Origin: Scylla paramamosain
Taxonomy: Eukaryota; Arthropoda; Malacostraca; Decapoda; Portunidae
Length of the DNA: 64,000 bases
Direction of reading: 5' to 3'
Assembly (NCBI RefSeq): GCF_035594125.1
Contig: NC_087192.1
Span: forward strand, 195,001 to 259,000
Below the pieces are notes generated by a model. It did no database searches, was not told the DNA's origin, and worked only from the letters and a program-made list of their open reading frames with translations. Shown here piece after piece: positions 42,648 to 53,329 of the stretch. Both the position numbers and the translations under genes were made by a program. Position 1 is the stretch's first letter. Each line of letters opens with the position of its first letter.

Positions 42648-42852
42648 GTTTTCAATGGATGTCCACTTCATATTCACTGTACAGCCTCCTGGATCCATCC
42701 AGACACTCGTGACCAACACATTCTGATTGGTGCTGAGGAAGGCATCTACACCTTGAACCTGAATGAGCTACATGAGGCTACCATGGAGCAACTGTTGCCA
42801 ACTAGGACTACGTGGATGTTTGTCATCAAGGATGTGCTCATGACTATATCAG
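42648..42852 (+). CDS. hppy: hppy/MAP4K3-like kinase, CNH domain exon 1
   Basis: Acceptor TTTCTATTTCAG, donor TCAG|gtgaac, phase 0 in and phase 1 out. It opens the citron-homology (CNH) beta-propeller with VFNGCPLHIHCTASWIHPDT, then DQHILIGAEEGIYTLNLNEL, then HEATMEQLLPTRTTWMFVIK. Vertebrate MAP4K3 has VFNGCPLKI..ASWINPDTRDQ and GAEEGIYTLNLNELHE at the same place. In this family CNH domains mediate regulatory and small-GTPase interactions. Confidence 0.97.
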
Positions 42853-43239
42853 GTGAACTAATATACATTATAACTTTTCTCTCTGCTTGTGATATTAGAC
42901 TGGAAACTAGATCCTACCAAAATCTTATTTGGCCTGATGTGTGAATGGGTAGTAGCTCTATAGTACGCATGGAAAGTTTTGTCGCCAAAGTGACAATGAC
43001 ATTTCTTTTCGCATTAAGAGGAGGCTCACAACTTCATTCCTTGAAGAGTGTTTGTCTGACACATTTACATAAGTAGCTGGCAACCCTTACACACTCTACT
43101 GCCTGTGGTAAGCCAGTGGTACTCGGACTCAGTAGCCGCTTGGTTGCGATAAAGAGAGAATATTATGTTTGCCTGATATCCCTAGGTGGAGCCAAATTGA
43201 GCCTTTATTTTGCTTCCTACCACCCTCTCAACTTGCCCA

Positions 43240-44060
43240 AAGTGGTCATTGGTAAGGATCAAGAAAAGGAGGTAGTAACCTTACACAAAGCTGCCCATGA
43301 TCTTCCATTTATAGCACATCAAACAGGAGAACAGCTGAGGACAGTCTAGCGCTTCGTGAAAAGTTTCAAGGATGGTGGGGAGGCAGATGCACTCACCTCA
43401 GTTCCCAAGTCTGGGAGGCTTCATAAGACAACCTTGAAGACCCGTGCACTTATTTCCTGCCAAGTTGTAAAGGATCCAAGGCTGACGGCATGAGAATTAA
43501 AGGTGAAAAACTAACAATTACTGGGAGGTATATCTCTGAGCAGTGTCCACCAGATGCTACATGATGACTTGGGATACAAGAGTTATTGTGCCTGCAAAAA
43601 GCCACTGTTAATTGTTATACAGAAAGACAAGAGAACCAAATTTTGCAAGAAATACCTAGCATGGAATGAGGAGCAATGGAAAACTGTTCATGTGGTCAAT
43701 TCATCAAGACAAGAGCAAAGAAGTTCTGTGTGACAGCATCTGGAAAAATGGTGAAATAACATGGTCATGTCAATCCTTGGGAGGGGATGTGGGGACATCT
43801 GGTGGGACATATTGGTATATGAAGCCAAAAAGAGTGCAGAGTACTCCATAGGAAGTATCCTGCGTTTGCTGTGGTCAAAGGAGTAGATAAGGAGTAGATA
43901 CAGGGTACAGAATGGTCTCATTTTGGACAGGCAGGGGTAAACCAGTTTATGCATAGGCCTTGATGCAGAAGTACAAGTATGTGGCCAGCAGTGCTGCACC
44001 AAAGCTCCTGGGGTGCAGTGGACTGGTCCATAAGACTATCCCTTTCTACCAGTGGCCTAA
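43240..44060 (+). mobile_element. Tc1-like transposase pseudogene
   Basis: Blocks on + in different frames: a helix-turn-helix region with RFVKSFKDGGEADALTSVPK and SGRLHKTT, then VVKDPRLTA, LHDDLGYKSYCACKKPLL and RTKFCKKYLAWNEEQWKTV (start of the catalytic domain). Frameshifts follow. The catalytic acidic residues cannot be placed in one frame. TIRs were not identified. Confidence 0.75.
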
Positions 44061-44199
44061 GAGGCTAAGATTGTGAATGATATGTGTATGAGTATTTGGT
44101 GCTTTGTCTGGGTCACCCTGCGTGGAATTGCCATCCTGGTAAATAGATAGACTATTATTGTTATTAGTGTCATTGTTATTGTTGTTATTGCTTTTATTT

Positions 44200-44200
44200 A

Positions 44201-44264
<64 letters not shown>

Positions 44265-44265
44265 G

Positions 44266-44300
<35 letters not shown>

Positions 44301-44345
44301 GTTATTATTATTATTATCATTATTAAAATAATAATTATTATTATT
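44200..44345. repeat. (ATT)n trinucleotide tract
   Basis: About 145 bp of ATT/TTA repeat with GTC and GTT interruptions. The Asn- or Ile-rich minus-strand frames here are artefacts. Confidence 0.95.
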
Positions 44346-45164
44346 GTTGTTTTTGCATTTTTTTTCTTTCCAGCAGTAGAAATGAAATGCTTCCAACAGT
44401 TGCAGAGGTGAAATTGCTTGCTAAAATGAGAAATTATAGGCACAGATACATGGAAATTGGCATGTTTTCCTTGAAAGTTTAGCATATCATTTACAGAGCT
44501 TGCTTTCTTTATGGATATGCTTTGTACTTCAGAGATTATGTCTGCATTGTTGGTGCATGAGTAACATGTAGCCTGCTGGGCCATACAGGCTGAAACTGGT
44601 CTTTGATTCACTGGATTTGAATGACTGTTTCATCATCAGGACATAACTTGTTCCTGAGTCGGACCATCAGCTAAGATCCTTCTCATTTAATATCAGACGA
44701 ATGTGTTAATCCATTTCTTTTGTCAGACTACTAGTTGGAACTGTATATGTATGAAAGATCTTACAAAATAACAAATGAGTAGTGAGTGTAGCACCATAAA
44801 CAAAAACTTAAGTATTTCTGAATATAGGCATTCCTGTTGCTATAGTAGTTGAGGAAATTTGTGGTGTAGTTTAAACTGTTTGAAATTTTTGTTAATTTTA
44901 GGCATTCATATTTTTGTTTATTTATTAATTGATTGATGGATTTGAAAATATAACGATTTAATGTGTTTTCTGTCATCAATTTTGATATTAAAATTTATAC
45001 TCTAATTTCTTAGAAATTAACAGCCTACCAAAATTTATACTTTGTTTCTTAGAAAATAACAGCCTGAGTCTGCTCATTTTCTCATAGTATCTATGCTAGC
45101 TGGATCATTGCATCAGTACTAATACTACAAATATCTTAACATTCTTTATCATCTTTGGTATCAG
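44346..45164. other. End of intron 6
   Basis: AT-rich. It includes an imperfect tandem pair AAATTTATACT..TTTCTTAGAAA..AACAGCCT at about 44,993-45,067. It ends TTTGGTATCAG. Confidence 0.5.
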
Positions 45165-45292
45165 GCAAGGGGCCATATCTCTATCGTCATGAGCTGATTG
45201 GCCTCCATAACCGACACCTCCACAAGTTCTCCCTTCCCATGAACAAAATTCCGGAAAAGTTTTTGCCTAGAAAATATGCAATCACTACAAAG
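45165..45292 (+). CDS. hppy: hppy/MAP4K3-like kinase, CNH exon 2
   Basis: Acceptor TCTTTGGTATCAG, donor AAG|gtaagt (consensus), phase 1 in and phase 0 out. It reads GKGPYLYRHELIGLHNRHLH and KFSLPMNKIPEKFLPRKYAI, ending TTK. It aligns with GKASQLYSHNLPGL...HKLPDRILPRKF of vertebrate MAP4K3. Confidence 0.96.
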
Positions 45293-45699
45293 GTAAGTAA
45301 AGATTTTGTGTAAATGAGTCACATTGATAACTTCACTTCAGTCTTACTGACCAAAAAGCACAACTTTTAAGCAATGGGCATGTTAGTGAAAAGCAGTGCT
45401 TCAGGATAAAGTAGGGATTTTAAAAGAAATTACTTTTCTTCCCACCATCATACTTTCTGTAATTCATATCTAAAGTTATGAAGCCAAAATCATTATAACT
45501 GTTCATCTGTTTGCTTTATTATGAGAATATTTATGAGAATTGTAGGTGCTACAGTCCAGCTGTAACTAGAGATAGAAGAACATCTCATTTCTCTTGTTCC
45601 AGGACTGCATTCTCAAGAAAATAAATGAATAAATAGATAAAAAAGAGGATAGATTTGTCTGGCATGCCAGAAAAATTTAATGGCTGCCTTGATTAAAAG

Positions 45700-46260
45700 A
45701 TGAGATTGATAGAATTGACTGAGGTGAAGGTAGGTGAAAACTAGGAAGATTTAGGATAGGAAGAGGTTGTGTAGATAAAATTTTTGTGTAGATAAAATTT
45801 TTGCAACTAAAAGATAATGGGGTAGTACTTTAATGGACTCAAGAAAGCATATTGATAAGGAAAACCTATGGATTTTCTTAGAATTTATGGAGTAGGTAGG
45901 CAGCCCTTTAATAGAGATACAAGTGCTTGTGTTGGGGTGGAGGGAAAGCCTAGATAGAATATCAGCATAAGAGTAAATGTGTTATGTCTCCATGGTTGTA
46001 TGATATTCTAATGGGTGAGTGTGAAGGAAATTAAAGGTAATGTAGGAAATGTTGATGCAGGGCTGAGATAGAATGAAGTGTACTGTAGAAATGAGTCATC
46101 TGAGAGGGGACTTGTGGAATGACAGGATTGGAGGATGAGGTCAATGAAAATGTGTATGAGAGATGTGGCATGAGCAGAAGTGAATGTTTGGATAAAAAGA
46201 GATGGGAGTTCTTCTGCTGTGGTCACTAGGAAGGAACAAGGGATCAGAGAGATCAGTGTT
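45700..46260 (+). mobile_element. LINE family B fragment, decayed
   Basis: RT-like pieces (LMDSRKHIDKENLW.FLEFME, SPWLYDILMG-like) are followed by the shared C-terminal phrase GAAATGAGTCATCTGAGAG, also found near 2,255 and 31,829. No intact frame. Confidence 0.6.
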
Positions 46261-46284
46261 AACGTTAACACACTGCCGTGTGCT

Positions 46285-47045
46285 TTTTTTTTTTTTTTTT
46301 TTTTTTTTATAATATTAAATACAGTGGGCTTTTTTTCCAATCTTTGGGCACCACTCCTTCCTGTAATGAAGTTATTATGAGTTTGTAAACTTTGTGTGCA
46401 AGTTGATCTCTACATTCCTTCATCACCCAATTAGATACTCCATCAGGTCCCTTTGCCTTCCTCATATCCAAGTCTTCCATCATTATTCTTACCTCATCCA
46501 CTGTTACCTCAATCTTGCTCAGTCCTTCTACTCTTACATCTGCCATCAATAGTCTTATCAAATGTTCCCTCTTCAGTGAAGACACTTTGAAAGTAGTCCT
46601 TCAAAACCTCTGTAATTTCTGCTTCTTCCTCAACATGCGTACCATTTATTTTAATTTTGTTTAACCCCTTCTTATTCTTCATTTTACCATTCACATATCT
46701 ATAGAACATCCTTGGTTCATCCTTATATTACATGGAATCAATTCAACAAAGCAATTGGAATAGAAGATAAATGGGGAGAGTTTATGAACACATACAGTGA
46801 GGGTGTAAGGAGATCTGTAATGAAGACAAGGAAAAAAGAGGTTAAAAAGCAAGAGTGTTTTACTAAACAACGTGAGGAAGCAAGGAGGAAGAAAAATCTG
46901 GCCTAGGTCAAATGGAAGGAAAGGAAAACAAGTGAGGCATGGGAAAAATATAAAAGGGAGAGAAATGAATACTCAAAGATAAGGAAAGAAGAAATAAAGA
47001 ATTATGAAAAGGATATTGTGGACAGATATTGTCCACAATATCTTT
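46285..47045 (-). mobile_element. LINE family A insertion with inverted 5' part
   Basis: The minus strand from about 46,725 to 46,320 reads MFYRYVNGKMKNKKGLNKIK, LKDYFQSVFTEEGTF, and DMRKAKGPDGVSNWVMKECR, ending QEGVVPKDWKK. A poly(A) on that strand (T run at 46,286-46,309) follows. The part of the element that should precede it (REEARRKKNL, SEAWEKYKRERNEYSKIRKE, IKNYEKDIVD) lies on the + strand at about 46,730-47,020. This is the geometry of a 5' inversion made by twin priming. The RT stops well short of its usual end. Confidence 0.75.
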
Positions 47046-47634
47046 TGCTACAGAAGTAAAAGATGAAATAGAAATATTGTAAGTGAGCATTAAATGAAAG
47101 GTGGTATTTAGATAGTAAAAAAAAGCCTACTTACTATATTTCAGTGGAACTAGGAATGCCTAGTTCTCAAGTACTACTGAACAATAGATCTGGGGAAGGG
47201 GAGATGATTAATAGAGATAAAATGAGGTAGTGTGAACATGTTAAGAAGATTTTTGGTGGCTGATTGAAAAATTTTGGTCTGAGTTTAATTGTGAGATTTG
47301 TTTTTTGAAAGAAATCTGAGAAAAATGGAATAAAGTGGTCCAGGAGGACTTTCAGAGGCCTAGTTCTTGTTTAAAGAGGATGATTGAGACCATACAGCCT
47401 GACAGCTCACCATTAGGTGAATAGGCTGCCATTTGCAAACATGTATTGAGTCTTTCAGTATGAAGGTGATGATGTTGCTCTTAAACTTTGGTTTAAATCT
47501 CCATTATTATCATGGGCTATATATTATGTGTAATTTTAGTGTGTATCTGCAGTAGTGGATAAAATATCAACTTATATGACTTGAAATATACACAAATGTT
47601 TGTTGATGATGATGTCCTGTCATCCTTTCTTCAG
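47046..47634. other. Intron 7 remainder
   Basis: AT-rich sequence ending TTTCTTCAG before the next exon. No feature was recognised. Confidence 0.5.
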
Positions 47635-47775
47635 GTACCCGACACAAAGGGAACGCTACGGTGTTGTGTGGGCCGTAACCCCTACAATGGCTACAAGTAC
47701 CTGTGTGGGGCCACCACCTCTGCATTGTACCTGATGCAGTGGTATGACCCACTGAATAAGTTCATGCTGCTGAAG
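47635..47775 (+). CDS. hppy: hppy/MAP4K3-like kinase, CNH exon 3
   Basis: Acceptor CATCCTTTCTTCAG, donor AAG|gtgagg, phase 0-0, 47 codons. It reads VPDTKGTLRCCVGRNPYNGY, then KYLCGATTSALYLMQWYDPL and NKFMLLK. It matches IPETKWCQKCCVVRNPYTGHK and YLCGALQTSIVLLEWVEPMQ of MAP4K3. A reversed family A LINE tail begins within about 8 nt of the donor. Confidence 0.97.
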
Positions 47776-47781
47776 GTGAGG

Positions 47782-48135
47782 TATATTTACTTAAGTGTGA
47801 CATACAGGAAAAGAGCTATGCTCATATTGTCCTGTTTCCATATTTGCTTGTATTCAACTTTTCTTGGAGTCATGAATATTCCCTGCATGGACTGCTTTCT
47901 TTATTTACATCAACTTCTTCCATCATCTGAAGTATTTCCTCATAACTGGCTGGGACTGTACTTAGTATATTCCTCACCAACTTATCCCTTCCAGCATCAA
48001 ACTCCCCTTCCACAGTAAATACTGATCTAAAACTATTGTTCACAACCTCTGCCATGTCCTGTGCACCCGCACAGATTTTTCCTTCAACTTTCAGTCTTGA
48101 TGCACCTTCCTTCTTCTTCACCTTCCCATTAGTAT
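47782..48135 (-). mobile_element. LINE family A fragments (minus strand)
   Basis: 47,782-47,900 is the reversed 3' end (ACTTAAGTAAATATA terminus, CAGGACAATATGAGCATAG). 47,900-48,121 reads on the minus strand as the pre-RT region: MKKKEGASRLKVEGK, AEVVNNSFRSVFTVEGEFDA and NILSTVPASYEEILQMMEEV. The RT itself is missing between them, so the copy is internally deleted. Confidence 0.75.
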
Positions 48136-48139
48136 GTCT

Positions 48140-48650
48140 AAAGAACAGTTTGGGTTAATTTATACACTTATCTGTTATATCTCTCATAGTTTCTTCAATA
48201 CATTCTTATAATTTCAATGCATAGTTTCTTCATTACATTCTTATAATTTCAATGTGTACTTTCAGAACATCCCATAATCCTTTTCCGTCAATCCTATCAT
48301 ATACTTTCTCCATCCATGAATGCCAAAAAGACTTCCTTCCCTTTCCCCCAAAAAAACTTTACACAACTACCTTCCTGCAAAAATTTGGTCTACATAATCT
48401 CTTGCCTTTCTAAAACCTCCCTGTTCCTCTTGCATGGCATTTTCTTTTCCTTTTCTTATCCTCCTTATCAGCACTCTTACAAACACCATTCCTACCACAC
48501 TCACCAAATGTAAACCCCTATAGATTGAACATTCATGTGTATCCCCTTTTCCTTTATAAAAGGGAACTACACTTGCATTTATCATTCTTTTGGCAGCAAT
48601 AAAGCACACACTTAGGAACCTTACCAACAGCAATATAATGCCCTCAACAC
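48140..48650 (-). mobile_element. LINE family B RT fragment (minus strand)
   Basis: Minus-strand frame: NASVVPFYKGKGDTHECSIY, RGLHLVSVVGMVFVRVLI and EEQGGFRKARDYVDQIFA, the RT fingers region. A 40-bp tandem duplication (CATAGTTTCTTCAWTACATT) lies at about 48,185-48,262. Broken at both ends. Confidence 0.75.
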
Positions 48651-48731
48651 TATTCTAGTAATAGATAGCTAATGTAAATTAATGGTTACAGGCACACTAA
48701 ATGTATATCAGTTTTCTTTCTTGATTCACAG

Positions 48732-49005
48732 CAAAGTGAGTGCTACCTGCCACATCCATTAAGGGTCTTTGAGATGGTCATAACCCCAGATCTGGAATAC
48801 CCACTGATGTGTGTAGATGTGAACCGTAGCTTCGGATCGGATGATGAGCTGAGACACAGCCTCATTGACCTAAACACTGGTACCACCTGGATTCCAGACG
48901 AAGATGAGGATATGGATGGTATGGCTACTGTTGTACCACGCCACAACTTGAATGTAAAGAATGTTACTCAGATTGAGAAGGATGCCATCCTTGTGTGCTA
49001 TGAAA
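48732..49005 (+). CDS. hppy: hppy/MAP4K3-like kinase, CNH exon 4
   Basis: Acceptor TTGATTCACAG, donor GAAA|gtgagt, phase 0 in and phase 1 out. It reads QSECYLPHPLRVFEMVITPD, LEYPLMCVDVNRSFGSDDEL, an arthropod-type loop with TTWIPDEDEDMDGMATVVPR, then NVKNVTQIEKDAILVCYE. The counterparts in MAP4K3 are CPLRMFEMLVVPEQEYPLVC and NVTHVTQLERDTILVCL. The acidic DEDEDMDG insertion has no match there. Confidence 0.97.
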
Positions 49006-49196
49006 GTGAGTCCATTTTTATTTGTTTTCATCAAATTACATTGATATTGTTGCAAGTTATATGTTAATCTTAAAAGATACAAAATTGGGAAATATCCATG
49101 TTGGCTTTATTTATTATGTGATTTTAATTTGGGTGTAGTAGGATCATGCACACACACACACAGGCAGTCACACTCACATACATTCCTAACATCTTA

Positions 49197-50049
49197 AGGC
49201 AGCATCACACAAGGCAAATTTCTCCCAGCATGCGGCATGTTTTAGCTGCTGGCTGGGCAGACTGAGCAGCAAGTGACATCATGCAGCTCGTTTTCTGCTG
49301 TCAGGAAAAATGAAAAATAGCTGTGGTGCTGGACTTACTGAGAGTATTTGAAATCAGATGACCATGACTGTCATACTGCATGCTGTACATTTGAAATAAA
49401 AATATATTTTTGTACTTTATGAGTAAAATTATCATCTATAAAACTTATAAAAACAAAGTATATGTGCCAGTGTGTGCTTGTGATTTAGTTGTGTGGTGTG
49501 TGAAATTATTTACAGCACTTATTTGACAACTGCAACTGGCAAGATAAACAATATGTCATGATGGAATTCCATGCTAAGTTTTGCTGGAGTGTGAAAGTTT
49601 GGCACAAATTGATTACTAAGCTATAGTGGATCCAGAGTATTAATTGGTACTTGAGGTATTGGCTGTAGAACCTGTTTGTGCTTTTGCCACCTCAAACCCT
49701 GAGGCTCCAGAGTGACCATGGCCAGCAGGGCACGGGCAGGGCCTGTGGAGACAACGCTGGCTTATGTGAGTTACCAAGTGGAGTGAAATATTTACTAGTG
49801 TCCTTGTTCCATCATCAGATCAAAAACCATTCAAAAAAGCATTCAGTCAAATATAACAATTTATAATTTTGGATTGATTAAGGCAAAATAAAGTGGGTGA
49901 AGAGATGCTGGCATGGGGATTGTTGGAATGACGAGGTGTCAACAAAAAACGGTCCTATCCTTGTGTGACGCTAAACTTGCTGTGTCGCCTGTCTTACCAG
50001 CAAAAATGGGCAGTTTGCTGGGAGAAATTTGCCCTGTGTGACTCCACCT
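49197..50049. mobile_element. PIF/Harbinger-like MITE (853 bp)
   Basis: The left terminus AGGCAGCATCACACAAGGCA and the reverse complement of the right terminus AGGTGGAGTCACACAGGGCA are inverted repeats. Both continue AATTTCTCCCAGCA. Each is flanked by TTA (49,194-49,196; 50,050-50,052), a 3-bp duplication typical of PIF/Harbinger. There is no transposase frame. Superfamily by TSD and TIR style only. Confidence 0.7.
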
Positions 50050-51038
50050 TTAGCCTCTAAGACTGTAAAATAGGGAGGAGAGAGATCTTCACCAGTCATA
50101 CTGTGTGACGGTCAAATGTGCAAATATACCTGGGTATAGCACTTTAGATTTCCATTTACTTTTTCATATTCCTCTCTTTAACTCATACAGTGTTTAGTAT
50201 GTATATATACATACGTCTTAGGGAAATGTTTAGTATGTATATATAAGATTTTCTTTTTGAGTGATTCTATGGCCTTCAATTTTGTTTGTATATGAGATTT
50301 ATCACTAACAGTAACAAAGAATATTTCGACAAGTCAGGAGTGAATGTTTTCATATACATACCTATCTTTTGGGTTCGGAGTCAGTGTGGAGTATTTCTTT
50401 AGGAACTGAAACATATGCAGGGCTATTTTGTCTTTTCGATGCCTACATCAACATGCATATAATATCAAAGCAATAAAATGAAATTGAAAGCTACGGTATT
50501 GGAGAGGGATAATTTTTTTGTCATAAATGTTTTAGTGCACTCTCATTGTTTTGCGGAGTTGGCTACACATGGTGGGCTGTTGTGTTTCTCAAAATAATCA
50601 TCAGATAAAAAGTTAAGTTACTTTTTCCTTGAAAGTTACTTCTCAAATCTATAATCAGTGAGGCATAAGAAATAGAAAATGAGACTTCAGAATAATCAGA
50701 AGGGAAAACTGATAGTCATAAAATTCATAGTATGTTCTATTCGTTGAGAACTGCAGGAATAGTAACCATGGCCTAGAGACTTGGGGTGTTGCCAGATGCG
50801 CATCCAACCATTTTGTTGAACGTACAGTTCTTGCTCATTTATAGGCATTTGTAATGTAAGGAAGTACTTATTTATTACGCACACTATAGGGTTGTGGAAA
50901 GTGTATGGAAAGGAGAGAATAAAAACTTTAAAAAAATATAAATATAAAATTTCACAACCCTAGTTTAATATTGTGAGAAGGAAAAAAAATCCAAGAATCA
51001 AAATGGTATGGTAGCCACACTTCCATTCATGGCATGGG

Positions 51039-51041
<3 letters not shown>
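50050..51041. other. Intron 9 stretch, nothing recognised
   Basis: AT-rich with a small duplication (GTTTAGTATGTATATATA twice at about 50,191-50,245). No coding family. Confidence 0.5.

Positions 51042-51121
<80 letters not shown>
51042..51121. repeat. (AT)n microsatellite
   Basis: 80 bp AT repeat. Confidence 0.97.
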
Positions 51122-51127
<6 letters not shown>

Positions 51128-51418
51128 GATGTTATTTTTTTTCCTTATTTTACAGGGTAAATAAAAATTCACCCCCCAAAAAAATGCAACCTGACATGAC
51201 CCATATCTCTGACAAAGCATGACACTAAGGGTTAAATGTCGGTTGCTTGTATGTCCTAGCAGGGCTTTCTTTATGCATATTACTAATCACTTATTTTACT
51301 CTCCACATTTGTCAGTTTTCATTGTTATCAATTAATTTTGTCTTTAATATGTTATGTGCTACAGCTAATTGTTAAATTTGTTACTTAACCTTATAATCAC
51401 TGATAATTCCTTCTACAG

Positions 51419-51511
51419 ATGTGGTTAGGGTGGTCAATCTGCAAGGAAGACTCAAAGAGAGGAAAAAGCAAACATCTGAGCTCACTTTTGACTTCACCAT
51501 AGACTCTATAG
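51419..51511 (+). CDS. hppy: hppy/MAP4K3-like kinase, CNH exon 5
   Basis: Acceptor TTCCTTCTACAG, donor ATAG|gtaagt, phase 1-1, 93 nt. It reads NVVRVVNLQGRLKERKKQTS, then ELTFDFTIDSI. MAP4K3 has CIKIVNLQGRLKSSRKLSSE followed by LTFDFQIESI. This is one of the most conserved CNH blocks. Confidence 0.97.
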
Positions 51512-51751
51512 GTAAGTGCTTATAGGAAGACACCACATGGTCATACCATCATTATATGAAGCGACAGATAGAAGTTTGGAAAGAGAATGAATAGAGAGAG
51601 AAATTGATGCAGAGTTGAAAGATTCAGTAGTGATAGGACAATAGGTGAATGTAAATAGACTGACTAAGGCATTAAATCATGATTGGGAGGATGTAAGATA
51701 GGGATGCAAATTATTTGTTTTTAAGACTTTCTAAAAGGTATGTTGGATGTA

Positions 51752-53134
51752 CAGTGCTTGTCGTGGTATTATGCCACCCCTCCCAAATACACAGACACAT
51801 ACCATGGAAGATTATAGTATATATTACTGCACACTTAACAAAGTTTTAATACTTGGTGCAGCCTCTTCTGCATTTAATCATGTCTGTTAGCCATGTAAGA
51901 AGACTCACATAAATTCTTAAGGGTTTGGGGAGGTAAATTATTCCATGCCTTATGTACAACAGCTTCCAACCACAGGATAGAACTGATTTCCTTGCCCAGT
52001 AAACATCATTTTATTGTTGACGAGAGGGTCTCAATAGGATTTAGGTCTGGGAAATTGTCTGGCCAGTCATCAAAGAACCTCAGTTCACAGTCCTTAAGCC
52101 GCCGAACTACAGATTTTATGGTATAACATGGTGCACCATCCTGCATAAAACCTGTAGCCCCACACTGTTCAAACACTTCAGGTGAATTGTCACATAGTAA
52201 CTCAGATACTGGTTCATATACTGGTTTTTGGGAAGAACAATGAGTTCACCAACACTGAGTGCTGAAACACCCCTGAAACCACTAGTGACTCTGGTGTTTT
52301 GTGGTCCCACAGGTGTACTGTGGATCTAGGGGGTCACTACCTCTGGGCCAGTACACATGTTCCCCACGGTTACAGGTGATAGTGAGGGTTGCTTCAACTC
52401 TCCAAAGTAACTCGCACCACCGTTGAGGAGCCCATTGAAGGTGTTTCTTTGCAAAATCCAGCCTATGTTTTTTCTCTAACTTGGATGAGATTGGTTTCTT
52501 AACCTGACGGTGATCTTTTTTTAGCCCAATTCTGACACGTCTTAACAGTTCTTATAGATATGTTCAAGCGATGATGTGGGTTCTTTTCTTTCAATTCTCT
52601 AGCTTTTATCTTAGGTGTACACTCTAACTATTTCTTTATCACAGTTATGGTGCAAAGAGATATATTCTTCAAGGGCCGAGGTGAAGGTTTTGCAGATGGT
52701 AAATCTACACTCCTGCCAGCTTTGAAACGTTGCACTCAGTTCCTTACAGAACAGCCACACACACTAACACTTGATTGTTCCTTTTGTTTGGTGCTCAGTT
52801 TTGTGAAAATCTCTGATCTGTGCAATACTCTTAGGCATTAAAGACTTTTTTATGCATAATCAAACAGGTATAGCCCCAAAACCAATGGGAACACCTGACA
52901 AAAGATTAGGGAGGTGTGAGAGACAGAAGTATAACACTCTCTCTCACCATGGAAGCCACAAGAGCACTGAGATGTCTCTGTGTTGTGCAACAGGAGGCGG
53001 TGAAGTCAGTTTAATGACTGCTACCAGGCATAATGCATTGACAAAACTCAGACCCTCCGTGTATGATAGGTCATTACTTTTTGTCACAGCATTATGCTAG
53101 ACCCTCACCTGGCATAATGCTGTGATGAGTACTG
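51752..53134 (-). mobile_element. Tc1-like transposon, 1,383 bp, degraded
   Basis: Ends CAGTGCTTGTCGTGGTATTA and (reverse complement of the right end) CAGTACTCATCACAGCATTA, both continuing TGCCA, are flanked by TA (51,750-51,751; 53,135-53,136). The minus strand encodes broken transposase with the second catalytic region VFEQCGATGFMQDGAPCYT and the third WPDNFPDLNPIE. The length is close to that of complete Tc1 elements. Frameshifts separate the blocks, so it is inactive. Confidence 0.88.
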
Positions 53135-53136
53135 TA

Positions 53137-53329
53137 ATGGAAGGAAGAAGGGGATGAAAGCAGGGTTGGAAAAAACCTGGGTTTAAAAAAAAAAAAGCAT
53201 TGGGTTTTATTGTTTTTTAGGGAGCTATTGTTTTTTGGGGGGTTATATTTATTTTTTTGGCTTATTCCTCATATTTGTATGTAAATCAGTTTAAATAAGA
53301 AAGCCAAGAGCAACAGAATTATAATAAAA
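53137..53329. other. Low-complexity spacer
   Basis: A-, T- and G-run-rich sequence between the Tc1-like element and the LINE X 3' end. Confidence 0.5.

Noticed and set aside
44046..44611. Asn-rich and Ile-rich minus-strand frames
   Set aside because: They translate the (ATT)n tract; no domain or splice context.
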